Source: Burkholderia sp. HI2500
Lineage (GTDB): Bacteria; Pseudomonadota; Gammaproteobacteria; Burkholderiales; Burkholderiaceae
Direction of reading: 5' to 3'
Length of the DNA stretch: 64,000 nucleotides
Assembly (NCBI RefSeq): GCF_002223055.1
Contig: NZ_NKFL01000002.1
Span: forward strand, 62,001-126,000
Part shown: positions 1-9,114 of the stretch, piece by piece
Numbering within the stretch: position 1 is the first letter of the stretch
How the letters are laid out: each line of letters starts with the position of its first letter
Made by a program: the position numbers and the translations under genes
The notes under the pieces: model-generated
What the model saw: the letters and a program-made list of their open reading frames with translations, nothing else
Told to the model about the DNA's origin: nothing
Database searches by the model: none

Positions 1-210
1 GAAGAGGAACTGTTCTACGACTACGGCCTCGTGATCGACGCGAAGCTGACGAAGACGCTCAAGCGCGAGTACGCGTGCCATTGCGGCGCGGCGTCGTGCC
101 GCGGCACGCTGCTCGCGACGTCCGACGAGGGCGGCAAGAAGAAAAAGAAGAAGGACAAGAAGGACGGCAAGTCCGAGTCCCGGTCGAAGGACAAGAAAAG
201 CAAGAAGTGA
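1..210 (+). CDS. SET domain protein (probable lysine methyltransferase), C-terminal part
   Basis: The window opens inside this gene; frame 1 is open from base 1 to a TGA at 208-210 (69 residues visible). The start EELFYDYG fits the end of a SET domain, whose conserved Tyr helps form the active site. The following CHCGAASCRG fits the post-SET cysteine cluster that binds zinc. SET proteins transfer methyl groups from S-adenosylmethionine to protein lysines. The last 30 or so residues are almost entirely Lys, Asp, Gly and Ser, a basic tail that might bind nucleic acid. The catalytic core lies outside the window, so the substrate cannot be judged. Confidence 0.8.
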   Translation, partial: EEELFYDYGLVIDAKLTKTLKREYACHCGAASCRGTLLATSDEGGKKKKKKDKKDGKSESRSKDKKSKK

Positions 211-338
211 CGCAGGCGGCGGCGCATCGTGCGCTGCCGTTGTTGTTTCAGCGGATGGCTGCGCGCGTCGCGCAGCCGTGTTTTCCGCCTTCCTCATCCG
301 GCGTGCGGCCCGCTCGGCGGCCGCCCGCCGCGAGTCCC

Positions 339-1823
339 TCAGTGCGTCGACGCGGCGGCCGGTGTTTCGCTGGCCGGCTTCTCGGTGTGCGCAACCAGCG
401 GCACCCTCACCACGAAGCGCGAGCCGCCTTCCGATGCATCCTCGTACGAGACGGTGCCGCCGTGCATCGCGATGATGTCGTGCACGATCGCGAGGCCGAG
501 CCCGGCGCCCGTCTCGACACCGTTGCCGCTTTGCGCGTCGCCGCGGAAGAAGCGCTTGAACAGGTCGGCCTGCTGATTGGCGGGCACGCCGGGGCCGTTG
601 TCCTCGACGACGATCTCGGCGGCCGGCTGGCCGTCCTCGAGTGCGCCGCGCGCAACGTTCACCGTGATCCGTGCGCCGTCCGGCCGCGCGAGCGGGACGT
701 ACTTCAGCGCATTGTCGAGCAGGTTTGCGATCACCTCGCGCAACAGCACGGGGTTGCCGCGCACGACCAGCTTCTCGTCGTCACCCGGATCGTCGGTGCG
801 CTGGAAGCCGAGGTCGACGTGCGATGCAAGCGCGCGCGGCACCCACTCGGCACCCGTCTCGAACGCCATCGCCGCGAGGTCGACGTCGACGAATCGCGCG
901 GCCTGTTCGCCTGGCTCCGCCCGGGCGAGTGACAGCAACTGGTTGGACAGCCGCACCGCGCGGTCGGCAGCCGCGCGCAGTTCGCGCACCGCGGCGAAGG
1001 TCTGGTGCGGGTCGCGCGCGACGGCTGCCTGCTCCGCGTGCAGCTTCACGGCCGTGAGCGGCGTGCGCAACTGGTGCGCGGCATCGGCGATGAACTTGCG
1101 CTGCGCGTCGAGCGCGGTCTTCAGGCGGCCGAGCAGCGCGTTCATCGCACTCGTCAGCGGCCGGATTTCCAGCGGCACCTCGGTTTCGTCGACCGGTTCC
1201 AGCGACGTGTGGGTCTGCCGGTTCAGCGAATCGGCCAGGTGCGTGAGCGGGCCGAGCTGCTGGTTGACGACGCGCCACACGATGCCCCAGCCCGCGAGCA
1301 GCAGCAGCAGCAGCGGCATCATGATCGCGACGAGGAATTCGGCCGCGATCCGGTAGCGGTGCCGCACCGGCTGCGCGACCTCGACGACCATCGGCTTGCC
1401 GCCTTCGACGTCGTCGACGCGCACCTGCGCCACCCGCACCGCGCGGTTGTCGTATTCGGCCTCGAACACGTACGCGTGATGCATGCGGCGCACGTTGATC
1501 CCCTGCAGCGGCAGCTTCGGATCGCCGGCGAGTTCCTGTTCGCCGTCGCTGATCCGGTAGATCAGTGCTTCGGCGGGATCGGAGAACATCGCCTGCGCGA
1601 GCGGCGGCACCGTGAACGGCGCGTCGGGGCCGGCGATCTGGATCTGTTTGGAGATGGCGGTCGCGAGATCGGCGAGCGAGCGGTCGATCACGTGCTGCGT
1701 GTATTGCCACGCGAGCCAGTAGGCGATCAGGCCGCTCATCAGCGCGAGCATCGACAGCGGGGCGGCGAGGCGCCGAAGCAGCGAGCGGCGCAGGCTGGTG
1801 GTCACAGCCGGATCAGGAGACAT
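339..1823 (-). CDS. Two-component sensor histidine kinase (TctE/QseC type)
   Basis: Inner-membrane sensor kinase of about 494 residues. From the N-terminus it shows a first membrane segment (about 20-45), a periplasmic domain of about 120 residues, a second membrane segment (about 165-187), a HAMP-like linker, and the dimerisation box with His250 in AAHQLRTPLTAVK. The ATP-binding boxes follow (NLLDNALKYVP, DNGPGVP, GAGLGLAIV). The frame is also open to a TTG at 1835; I chose the first ATG, though neither has a clear ribosome site. It lies 118 bases downstream of its response regulator on the same strand. TctE kinases often sense tricarboxylates, but the ligand cannot be read from sequence. 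Confidence 0.9.
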   Translation of the reverse strand: MSPDPAVTTSLRRSLLRRLAAPLSMLALMSGLIAYWLAWQYTQHVIDRSLADLATAISKQIQIAGPDAPFTVPPLAQAMFSDPAEALIYRISDGEQELAGDPKLPLQGINVRRMHHAYVFEAEYDNRAVRVAQVRVDDVEGGKPMVVEVAQPVRHRYRIAAEFLVAIMMPLLLLLLAGWGIVWRVVNQQLGPLTHLADSLNRQTHTSLEPVDETEVPLEIRPLTSAMNALLGRLKTALDAQRKFIADAAHQLRTPLTAVKLHAEQAAVARDPHQTFAAVRELRAAADRAVRLSNQLLSLARAEPGEQAARFVDVDLAAMAFETGAEWVPRALASHVDLGFQRTDDPGDDEKLVVRGNPVLLREVIANLLDNALKYVPLARPDGARITVNVARGALEDGQPAAEIVVEDNGPGVPANQQADLFKRFFRGDAQSGNGVETGAGLGLAIVHDIIAMHGGTVSYEDASEGGSRFVVRVPLVAHTEKPASETPAAASTH

Positions 1824-1941
1824 TTCGACGGGCAAATGGATAAGCGCCGCTCACGAGGAGCGGCGCGGTCGTGCGCCGGGCGGCGACGCGGAGCAGCGCG
1901 CACACGCGGGCGGCACGCGGCCGCCCGGCGTGCGGTGCCGC

Positions 1942-2634
1942 TCAGACGCTCGCCGTCTGGCGGATTTCCTGCAGCAGGTAGCCGAAGCCGCGCACCGTGA
2001 CGATTTCGACACGGCACTGCTCGAGTTTCTTGCGCACGCGGTGGACGTAGACTTCGATCGCGGTGTCGCCGAGATCGCCGCCGAAGTGCGTGAGGTGATC
2101 CTGCAGCTGGGCCTTGCTGACGACGCGGCCGTGACGCAGCAGCAGCATCTCGAGCACCGCGAATTCACGCGGCGACAGTTCGAGCGGCTTGTCGTCGTTG
2201 AAGATGCGACGGTCGACGCCCGACAGGCGGACGCCACCCAGCGACACTTCCGGACGCGGCATGTCGCTGTGCGGGCCGCTGCGGCGCATCACCGCGCGGA
2301 TGCGCGCTTCGAGCTCGGCCGGCTCGAACGGCTTGAGCATGTAGTCGTCGGCGCCGGAGTTCAGGCCCTGGATCCGGTCGTTCAGCTCGTCGCGTGCGGT
2401 CAGCACGATGACGGGCGTGTGGCGGTTGGTCTGGCGGAAGCGCGTGAGCAGCGTCATCCCGTCGATGCCCGGCAGGCCGAGGTCGAGGATCACGAGTTCG
2501 TGGCGGTTCTGTGCCAGCGCCTGTTCGGCAAAGATGCCGTCATGCACCATGTCGACGGTGAAGCCAGCCTGCTCGAGGCTGCTCTGGATACCGCGTGCGA
2601 TGGGGCGGTCGTCTTCGATCAGAAGGAGTCGCAT
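1942..2634 (-). CDS. OmpR-family response regulator (TctD/QseB type)
   Basis: DNA-binding response regulator of 230 residues, the usual OmpR-family length. The receiver domain (1-120) has the acidic pair D8/D9, the phosphorylation site D51 in ILDLGLPG, and the conserved Lys in MLKPF. The C-terminal winged helix (about 130-225) contains LSPREFAVLEMLL and VYVHRVRKKL. It is the first gene of the pair with the kinase downstream. It is divergent from the DUF3717 gene at 2757, so both promoters must lie in 2635-2756. Confidence 0.92.
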   Translation of the reverse strand: MRLLLIEDDRPIARGIQSSLEQAGFTVDMVHDGIFAEQALAQNRHELVILDLGLPGIDGMTLLTRFRQTNRHTPVIVLTARDELNDRIQGLNSGADDYMLKPFEPAELEARIRAVMRRSGPHSDMPRPEVSLGGVRLSGVDRRIFNDDKPLELSPREFAVLEMLLLRHGRVVSKAQLQDHLTHFGGDLGDTAIEVYVHRVRKKLEQCRVEIVTVRGFGYLLQEIRQTASV

Positions 2635-2756
2635 GAAGTTCGCTCAAGTACAATGGGTTGGCGGTTCAGGCACGCGGACAGCACGACGCCGTTTCCACAG
2701 GGGCGCCGCAACACCTGACATCAAGCATGGCGGCCAGCGAACGATTAAATCCAAAC

Positions 2757-2987
2757 ATGTCCGATATTTCGATCAACGACCTAGAAGCCGCGATCAATTT
2801 CTGGCGCGCCCGCTCGCCGTCGAGCGGCGACGAACTCAAACTCTGCGAAGAGGCCAGCGCGCTCTCCAAGCCGTATGCGCTGCTGATTGTACAGCGCGAA
2901 AGCGCGCTACAACTGGAAGGATTGGACCCCAAGGCACGGAATGCGTACGAGACTTACGTGCGCCTTAAGGATGGCTTGGAAAGCTGA
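2757..2987 (+). CDS. DUF3717 domain protein
   Basis: Small cytoplasmic protein of 76 residues of unknown function. The stretch ISINDLEAAINFWR through SALSKPYALLIVQR fits the DUF3717 family, which I associate with Burkholderia and relatives. The frame is open back to 2658, but family similarity begins at SDISINDLE, so I start at the ATG at 2757; an ATG at 2727 is an alternative. Neither has a strong ribosome site. It stands alone between the two-component pair and phhB. Confidence 0.7.
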   Translation: MSDISINDLEAAINFWRARSPSSGDELKLCEEASALSKPYALLIVQRESALQLEGLDPKARNAYETYVRLKDGLES

Positions 2988-3040
2988 AGGCTTTCGCTGA
3001 CTACATCCTAGAAAACGTTCATCGAAATGAAAAGTTGACG

Positions 3041-3066
3041 CGCCGCGCATCGAAAGACGCGCGGCG
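3041..3066 (-). terminator. Possible terminator of the phhA-phhB transcript
   Basis: Perfect 8-base arms (3041-3048 and 3059-3066) flank a 10-base loop just beyond the phhB stop codon. Read on the minus strand the hairpin is followed only by a broken T run (ACTTTTCATTT), so this is a moderate candidate. Confidence 0.4.
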
Positions 3067-3079
3067 GTAGAGGAAGGCC

Positions 3080-3388
3080 TCAGGCGGCCGGTTGCGCGTG
3101 CGCGCCGGCACGGTCGATGAACAGCGCCAGTTCGATGTCGCGATCGGTCAGGCCGTCGGCATCGTGGGTCGACAGCGTGATGTCGACGCGGTTGTACACG
3201 TTGAACCATTCCGGATGGTGGTTCATTTCCTGCGCCTTGATCGCGACGCGCGTCATGAAGCCGAATGCTTCGTTGAAATCGGCGAAGCGCAGGCTGCGCT
3301 GGATCGCATCGCGGCCCGGTACGGCCGTCCAGAGCGGCAGGCCTTCGAGCCGGGTCTTGCGTTCTTCTGATGTGAGCTTGTGGATCAT
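3080..3388 (-). CDS. phhB: Pterin-4a-carbinolamine dehydratase
   Basis: Cytoplasmic enzyme of 102 residues that dehydrates 4a-hydroxytetrahydrobiopterin after each phenylalanine hydroxylation, so the pterin cofactor can be reduced again. The family signature [19 protein letters not shown] contains the catalytic His pair, followed by a second motif His in STHD. The frame is open to 3457, but the ATG at 3388 has a GAGAGG ribosome site at proper spacing and gives the usual family length. It follows phhA on the same strand after about 150 bases, so the two probably share a transcript. Confidence 0.93.
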   Translation of the reverse strand: MIHKLTSEERKTRLEGLPLWTAVPGRDAIQRSLRFADFNEAFGFMTRVAIKAQEMNHHPEWFNVYNRVDITLSTHDADGLTDRDIELALFIDRAGAHAQPAA

Positions 3389-3535
3389 CTTGCACCTCTC
3401 GGTCGGTAACGGCGCCCGCGCGCGGCTGTGCCGCGCGGCGAAGCCGGCATCGGTCATTGTTTCATAGTTGTGCGACGGGCATCCGGGGAAGGCGATCGGG
3501 AGGCCGGCAGAGGCTGGTTCCGGCCCCCTCGAGCG

Positions 3536-4462
3536 TCACGCGTCCGCGTCGTCGGGCCAGCCGTCGCCCGTGCCGCGATGCAGCACGCGATCGGTCTCGA
3601 GCACCGCGCCGGCCGCGAACTCGGGCAGTGCCGCCAGCCGGTCAGCCAGCGCACGGCCGTCGACGTCGGCGAGCGCGAACAGCTGCGCGAAATCGTCGAT
3701 CACGAAGTAGGTCTTCTGGAACGTGTCGATCCGGTACTTCGTGCGCATCACGCGCTCGAGGTCGAAGCCGAGCCGGTTCGGCGCCGCGCTTTCGAGGCTG
3801 TACAGGCTTTCGCCCTTGCTCGACACGATCCCGGCGCCATAGATCGACAGCCCGTTCGTGCCGCGCGCATCGCGGATCAGCCCGAATTCCACCGTATACC
3901 AGTAGAGCCGCGCGAGGCGCGCCAGCGCCGCTTCATCGTCGGCGACCGCGAGCGCGGTGCGGCCGTACGCCTGCATGTAGTCGGCGAACACCGGGTCGAT
4001 CAGCAGCGGCACGTGGCCGAACAGGTCGTGAAAGCAGTCGGGTTCCTGCAGGTAGTCGAGCTGGTCGGGACGGCGCATCCACCAGGTGACGGGGAAGCGC
4101 CGGTTCGCGAGATGCTCGAAGAACACGCGGTCGGGCACGAGGCCCGGCACCGCGACGATCTGCCAGCCCGTTGCCGGCTTCAACTGTCGGTTCACGTCGG
4201 CGAACGACGGCACGCGATCGGCCGGCAGGTCGATTTTCCCGAGCCCCACGACGAATGCGTCGCAGGCGCGCCCGCGCAGCAGCGCCGACTGGCGTGCATA
4301 GAGCTGCTTCCACACCGCGTGGTCGACCTGGCCGTAACGCGCGAGCGGCTGGTCGATGGTGAAATCGGCGCGGGTTTCGAGGCCCGCATCGAACTGCTCC
4401 TGCAGTTTCGCGGTGACGACGGTCGACATGATCTGGCTCTGCACGTGGCGGTTGGGAACCAT
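3536..4462 (-). CDS. phhA: Phenylalanine 4-monooxygenase
   Basis: Hydroxylates phenylalanine to tyrosine using oxygen and tetrahydropterin; cytoplasmic, non-haem iron. The facial triad is visible: His145 and His150 in CFHDLFGH and Glu192 in YWYTVEFG. At about 300 residues it is a typical single-domain bacterial enzyme lacking the ACT regulatory domain of animal enzymes. Met12 (4429) is an alternative start and gives a protein beginning MSTVVTAKL, close to what I recall of Burkholderia homologues. It is divergent from an Lrp-type regulator, which probably controls it, and precedes phhB. Confidence 0.95.
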   Translation of the reverse strand: MVPNRHVQSQIMSTVVTAKLQEQFDAGLETRADFTIDQPLARYGQVDHAVWKQLYARQSALLRGRACDAFVVGLGKIDLPADRVPSFADVNRQLKPATGWQIVAVPGLVPDRVFFEHLANRRFPVTWWMRRPDQLDYLQEPDCFHDLFGHVPLLIDPVFADYMQAYGRTALAVADDEAALARLARLYWYTVEFGLIRDARGTNGLSIYGAGIVSSKGESLYSLESAAPNRLGFDLERVMRTKYRIDTFQKTYFVIDDFAQLFALADVDGRALADRLAALPEFAAGAVLETDRVLHRGTGDGWPDDADA

Positions 4463-4520
4463 GCAAGTGTAGAGCGGGCTGCGCGCGGAATGGGCGCATA
4501 GTTGGCGTTGATTCGCTCGA

Positions 4521-4541
4521 TGATGCGATAATCGCGCATCA
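4521..4541. promoter_or_regulatory. Inverted repeat in the phhA/Lrp-regulator divergent promoter
   Basis: Perfect arms TGATGCG (4521-4527) and CGCATCA (4535-4541) are separated by 7 bases, in the 106-base gap between phhA and the Lrp-type regulator. Its size and place suit a regulator dimer. That the neighbouring Lrp-type protein binds here is inference. Confidence 0.5.
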
Positions 4542-4568
4542 AATCACGAATCAATGCGGAGAATGCTC

Positions 4569-5054
4569 ATGCTGGAACTCGATCACTTCGATCTCGCGCT
4601 GCTGGACGTGCTGCAGCGCTTCGGCCGCGCGACGCATCAGCAGCTCGGCGAGGAGGTGCCGCTGTCGCCGTCGCAGATCGGCCGGCGGCTGCAGCGGCTC
4701 GAGGCGGCCGGCGTGATCGAAGGCTACCGCGTGATGTTGCGCCCCGAAAAACTCGGGCTCGGCGTCACCGCGTTCACGAGCCTCAAGCTCAAGCACCACG
4801 GCGACTCGATCATCGAGCAGTTCCAGCAGCAGATCGACGTGCTGCCCGAAGTGCTCGAATGCCATGCGGTGGTGGGCGATGCCGACTACCTGCTGCGGAT
4901 CGTCGCGCCCGACCTGAACGCGCTGTCGCAGTTCGTGATGAAGAAGCTGATGCGCGTGCCGGGTGTCGACAGCGTGCGCTCGAACATCGTGCTGACGACC
5001 TTCAAGCGCAACGGCGCGCTACCGCTCGCGCACCTGGCGCCCGGCGCCGCCTGA
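4569..5054 (+). CDS. Lrp/AsnC-family transcriptional regulator
   Basis: Amino-acid-responsive regulator of 161 residues. The N-terminal helix-turn-helix (about 5-60) contains RATHQQLGEEVPLSPSQIGRRLQRLEAAGVI. The RAM ligand-binding and oligomerisation domain follows (about 70-150; VLECHAVVGDADYLLRIV). I chose the ATG at 4569 because GGAG lies seven bases upstream; in-frame ATGs at 4554 and 4563 lack this. Its position divergent from phhA suggests that it activates phenylalanine catabolism in response to aromatic amino acids. That role is inferred from neighbourhood. Confidence 0.9.
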   Translation: MLELDHFDLALLDVLQRFGRATHQQLGEEVPLSPSQIGRRLQRLEAAGVIEGYRVMLRPEKLGLGVTAFTSLKLKHHGDSIIEQFQQQIDVLPEVLECHAVVGDADYLLRIVAPDLNALSQFVMKKLMRVPGVDSVRSNIVLTTFKRNGALPLAHLAPGAA

Positions 5055-5120
5055 CGCGGCCACCGCGCGGCGGCAAGGGTTAAGGCGGCGCGGGTTGCGC
5101 CGCCTCGGGGCAGGGCCGGA

Positions 5121-5654
5121 TCAGGCCGCTTCGTGCGGCGTGTCGGCGTTCAGCAGGTCGACGTACGCGACGGCGACGAGGTCGTCCTGCGACACGCCGA
5201 GCTTCGCGAACACGTCGTGCGCTTCGGCTTCGCCGCCGGCTTCGTCGTCATCGGGGCCGAGCACGACTTCCAGCTCGATGAAATCGCCGAGGCCGTCGAC
5301 GCGGTCGAGGTGGATGCGCGTGCGGCCCGCGAGGTACACGTGCCGTTCCTTCGTCACGATCCCGCGCGTGGTCAGCGCGGTGGCGAGCAGCGCGTGCATC
5401 GCGTCGGGGTTCGTCACCGGGCTGCGCGTGTAGTACGACGCCTTCGGGCCGTCGCGGTCGTCGCGCTGGTAGAAGATCAGTTCGGCCGGCGTGCCGTCCT
5501 CGAAGCGGCGCAGCTTGAGCCGGCCGCGCGGCACGTCATAGAAGAAATCCTGCTGGCGATAGAACAGCGGCGCTTCGGTCGCGAGCCTGGCCGCCTGTTC
5601 GCGCAGCTGGTCGAATTCGCGGGCGCGGGCTTTGATCTCGATGTTGCGGGCCAT
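5121..5654 (-). CDS. CYTH domain protein (class IV adenylate cyclase-like)
   Basis: 177 residues with the CYTH (triphosphate tunnel) fold. The signature MARNIEIKAR carries the ExExK-type motif that binds metal and phosphate, followed by alternating charged strands (KLRRFEDG, ELIFYQRDDRDGPK). Family members hydrolyse or cyclise triphosphates; the substrate here is unknown. The ATG at 5654 has an AAGGAG ribosome site, so the in-frame extension to 5696 is not needed. It stands alone. Confidence 0.85.
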   Translation of the reverse strand: MARNIEIKARAREFDQLREQAARLATEAPLFYRQQDFFYDVPRGRLKLRRFEDGTPAELIFYQRDDRDGPKASYYTRSPVTNPDAMHALLATALTTRGIVTKERHVYLAGRTRIHLDRVDGLGDFIELEVVLGPDDDEAGGEAEAHDVFAKLGVSQDDLVAVAYVDLLNADTPHEAA

Positions 5655-5890
5655 GCGGGTCTCCTTCAATCGGGGTCTCGCGGTGTGCGAACGCACAATC
5701 TAGCAAAAAGCCCGCGAAGGTGGCGTGACGACCGGCGGGACGCGGCGACACGCCGCGGCCGGGAGGCTCGGCCCCCGTGATTTCCCCATTCATGCACGCG
5801 TGAGGGCCTGCACGGTCGCCGGCTGCCGACCAGCGATGTGTCGGGTGTTGACGCCCGGTGCGCGGCCAGCCGCAGCGCTATCAGCAGCAC

Positions 5891-6790
5891 TCATATCGCC
5901 CACTGCGCTTCGATCAGTCGCAGCGCCGCCGCGATCGCCGGTTCGTCGCGCCGCTCGGCGAGCGTCACGAACGTCAGTTCGGTCGGCACCGTCACGGGCT
6001 CGACGATCGTCAGCGCATGCGCGTGCGCTTCGGCCAGCGCGGTCGAGTCGCGCGCGAGGGTCAATCCGATCCCCGATTTGACGAGGTCGAGCATCGATTG
6101 CTCCTGGTCGACCTCGGCCACCTTGAGCGGCTGCGCGCCGGCCTCCGCGAAGCGCCGCGACAGCAGCCGGTGGTGCGCGGACGCCGGCGGCGTCCAGATC
6201 CACGGCAGCGTGGCAAGCGCGCGCCAGTCGTGTGCGCGCTGCACGCGCTCCTTCCAGCCGGCCGGCGCGAGTACACGGTACTGGAAATGCGTGAGCGTGA
6301 CGGTGTGGAACAGGGCGCCGTCGAGCGGATCGTCCTCGCCCGGCCGGCCGATGTAGTAGCCGACGTCGAGCGCCTGCGTGCGCACCTGTTCGATCACCCA
6401 GCCCGACATCCCGTGCCGCAGCGCCGTCTCGATCTGCGGATGGGTTTCGACGAGCGCGCGCAGGAAGCCGCCGAGCCGCAGGAAGCCCGGGTCGAGGATC
6501 GTGCCGATCCGCAGCCGGCCGCGCACCTCGTGCCGCAGCGCAGCGGCGGCACGCTGCACGTCGGCGGCCGCGGCGAGCGCACGTTCCGCATGCGGCAGCA
6601 GCGTCTGGCCGTCGCGCGTGAGCGCGAGGCCGCGCGATGTGCGTGTAAACAACGTGACGCCGAGCGTTTCCTGCAGATGCTTGATCTGCAGGCTGACCGC
6701 CGGCTGCGTCAGGTGCAGCTGCGCGGCGGCGCGCGTCAGGTTGCCTTCGCGCGCGACCGTCGCGAACGCGCGGAGCAGGGTGAGATCCAT
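5891..6790 (-). CDS. LysR-family transcriptional regulator
   Basis: 299 residues, typical LysR length. The N-terminal winged helix-turn-helix (MDLTLLRAFATVAREGNLTRAAAQLHLTQPAVSLQIKHLQ) occupies about 1-60, and the effector-binding domain begins around 90 (GRLRIGTILDPGF). I start at the ATG at 6790, where family similarity begins. It is divergent from the GMC oxidoreductase across about 170 bases, the usual arrangement of a LysR activator with its target. Confidence 0.9.
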   Translation of the reverse strand: MDLTLLRAFATVAREGNLTRAAAQLHLTQPAVSLQIKHLQETLGVTLFTRTSRGLALTRDGQTLLPHAERALAAAADVQRAAAALRHEVRGRLRIGTILDPGFLRLGGFLRALVETHPQIETALRHGMSGWVIEQVRTQALDVGYYIGRPGEDDPLDGALFHTVTLTHFQYRVLAPAGWKERVQRAHDWRALATLPWIWTPPASAHHRLLSRRFAEAGAQPLKVAEVDQEQSMLDLVKSGIGLTLARDSTALAEAHAHALTIVEPVTVPTELTFVTLAERRDEPAIAAALRLIEAQWAI

Positions 6791-6959
6791 CGTCGTGATA
6801 TGAGCGCAGCTTATAACGCAGTTCAGCATAACTCATTGGATCGGCGGCCGGCGGCCGGAGTACGCTTCATCGGTCGTGGCGCGGGGCCGCAAGCGCGGCT
6901 CGCGGCGCACTATGCTGAAAATGACGCGCGGCGTTGCGCCGCGTGACAGGAGACAAACC

Positions 6960-8645
6960 GTGACTACCCAACGCACGCTAGAAGGCGAATTCGATTACGT
7001 GATCGTCGGCGCGGGCACTGCGGGCTGCGTGCTCGCGAACCGCCTGACCGAGGATCCCGACATCCACGTGCTGCTGCTCGAAGCGGGCGGCAAGGACGAC
7101 TATCACTGGATCCACATCCCGGTCGGCTATCTGTATTGCATCGGCAACCCGCGCACCGACTGGCTGTACAAGACGCAACCCGAAGCCGCGCTCAACGGCC
7201 GTGCGCTGTCGTATCCGCGCGGCCGGGTGCTCGGCGGCTGCTCGTCGATCAACGGAATGATCTACATGCGCGGCCAGCGCGAGGATTACGACAGCTGGGC
7301 GCAGGAAACCGGCGACGCCGGCTGGTCGTGGGACAGCGTGCTGCCGATCTTCAAGCGCAGCGAGGATCACCATGCGGGCGCGAGCGACGCGCACGGCGCG
7401 GGCGGCTACTGGCGTGTCGAGAAGCAGCGGCTGCGCTGGGAAATCCTCGAATCGTTCGCGCAGGCCGCGCAGCAGACAGGCATCCCGGCAACCGACGATT
7501 TCAACCGCGGCGACAATGCCGGGGTCGGCTATTTCGAGGTGAACCAGAAGCGCGGCGTGCGCTGGAATACGTCGAAGGCGTTCCTGCGGCCCGCGATGGC
7601 GCGCCCGAACCTGACCGTGATCACCGGCGCGCAGGCGCAGCGCGTGATCTTCGACGGGCGGCGCGCGGTCGGCGTCGAATACCACGGCGGCGGCACGGAT
7701 TACGTCGCGCGGGCGCGTTCGGAGGTGCTGCTGACGTCCGGCGCGGTGAATTCGCCGCAGCTGCTCGAACTGTCGGGTATCGGTGATGGCCGGCGGCTGC
7801 AGGCGCTCGGCATCGACGTCGTGCAGGATCTGCCGGGCGTCGGCGAAAACCTGCAGGATCACCTGCAATTGCGGATGGCGTTTCGCGTCGAAGGCGTGCG
7901 CACGCTCAACACGCTGTCCGCGCACTGGTGGGGCAAGCTGATGATCGGCGCCGAATATGCGTTGCTGCAGCGCGGGCCGATGTCGATGGCGCCGTCGCAG
8001 CTCGGCGCGTTCGCAAAATCCGATCCCGACGATCCCGCGCTCACGCGCCCCGATCTCGAATACCACGTGCAGCCGTTGTCGCTCGAGCGCTTCGGCGAGC
8101 CGCTGCACAGCTTCAACGCGTTTACGGCGTCCGTGTGCCATCTGCGGCCGACGTCGCGCGGCAGCGTGCATATCGCGAGCGCCGATCCGGGCGCGGCGCC
8201 CGCGATCGCACCGAACTATCTGTCGACCGATCACGATCGCCACGTCGCCGCGAACGCGCTGCGGCTCACGCGCCGGATCGCGTCCGCGCCGGCGCTCGCG
8301 CGCTATCGGCCGGCGGAAATCCTGCCGGGCCTGCAGTATCGAAGCGAAGCCGAGCTGATCGAGGCGGCCGGCGCCGTCGGCACGACGATCTTCCATCCGG
8401 TCGGCACCTGCCGGATGGGGCGTGCCGACGATGAGCGCGCGGTGGTCGACAGCCGGCTGCGCGTACGTGGCGTCGCCGGGCTGCGAATCGTCGATGCATC
8501 GGTGATGCCGTTCATTACGTCGGGCAACACTAATTCGCCGACGCTGATGATCGCCGAGCGCGCGAGCGACATGATTCGTGCCGATCGCCGCGCGGCGCGC
8601 GAAGCGACGCCGGTGCGCACGGAGCAGGCGGTGACAGCCGCGTGA
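6960..8645 (+). CDS. GMC-family FAD oxidoreductase (choline/alcohol dehydrogenase-like)
   Basis: FAD enzyme of 561 residues that oxidises an alcohol. Visible features are the dinucleotide fold at the N-terminus (VIVGAGTAGCVLANRL, then LLLEAGG), the first GMC signature (GGCSSINGMIYMRG), and the C-terminal active site with His in FHPVGTCRMG and Asn in SGNTNSPTLM. The start is a GTG at 6960 behind AGGAG; upstream ATGs in frame lack a ribosome site. The family includes BetA and AlkJ, but the substrate cannot be fixed. It is divergent from a LysR regulator and ends before a strong terminator. Confidence 0.9.
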   Translation: MTTQRTLEGEFDYVIVGAGTAGCVLANRLTEDPDIHVLLLEAGGKDDYHWIHIPVGYLYCIGNPRTDWLYKTQPEAALNGRALSYPRGRVLGGCSSINGMIYMRGQREDYDSWAQETGDAGWSWDSVLPIFKRSEDHHAGASDAHGAGGYWRVEKQRLRWEILESFAQAAQQTGIPATDDFNRGDNAGVGYFEVNQKRGVRWNTSKAFLRPAMARPNLTVITGAQAQRVIFDGRRAVGVEYHGGGTDYVARARSEVLLTSGAVNSPQLLELSGIGDGRRLQALGIDVVQDLPGVGENLQDHLQLRMAFRVEGVRTLNTLSAHWWGKLMIGAEYALLQRGPMSMAPSQLGAFAKSDPDDPALTRPDLEYHVQPLSLERFGEPLHSFNAFTASVCHLRPTSRGSVHIASADPGAAPAIAPNYLSTDHDRHVAANALRLTRRIASAPALARYRPAEILPGLQYRSEAELIEAAGAVGTTIFHPVGTCRMGRADDERAVVDSRLRVRGVAGLRIVDASVMPFITSGNTNSPTLMIAERASDMIRADRRAAREATPVRTEQAVTAA

Positions 8646-9114
8646 CGGAACGCTGACACGCACGACGGCGGGCTGTCATGATGACGCCCGCTGATTCGAT
8701 ATGCGAAACAAACTGCTGTTGCAGCAGCGGTGCCGAGGGTGCCGATAGCAGCGAATACCGTCGGTTCGTCCCGCAAGATCCATGCAAGCCGTGCAGCCGC
8801 ACGGCTTTTTTGTTGCATGCGTGCCGGGCCGTGCGGATGGTCAACGCACGATGATGCACGTGTCAAAAAAACAGCGTGCAAAACCGTGCACAGCCGCGTG
8901 CGACAGGGCGGCCAGCCCTATAAGTGCAAATCCCGATGATTGCACTGCACCAACGGCGAGACAATGTGGCGCAGTGTGCATACGCGTCGGCGCGGGAGAC
9001 CACCCTCGAGGCGTAACACGGCGCCCGGGGCAGCCCGCTCATCCGCTGACCTGTTTCGCGGACGCTTCTCGCGAATCTTCCCGGTGCTTCGCCTGACTTC
9101 GTACGGAAGGGAAC
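8646..9114. other. Non-coding spacer before the first HAAT transporter
   Basis: No convincing gene. It holds an intrinsic terminator for the GMC gene at 8787-8814 and then about 300 bases that must contain the promoter and leader of the transporter operon. I found no clear -35/-10 pair and no well-spaced sigma-54 site. Confidence 0.6.
8787..8814 (+). terminator. Intrinsic terminator after the GMC oxidoreductase
   Basis: Perfect arms GCCGTGC (8787-8793) and GCACGGC (8798-8804) with a 4-base loop, followed by six T (8805-8810). Confidence 0.85.

Noticed and set aside
8960..8990. Sigma-54 promoter before the first transporter operon
   Set aside because: The GG and GC elements are only 8 bases apart instead of 10, and no convincing NtrC pair is present.
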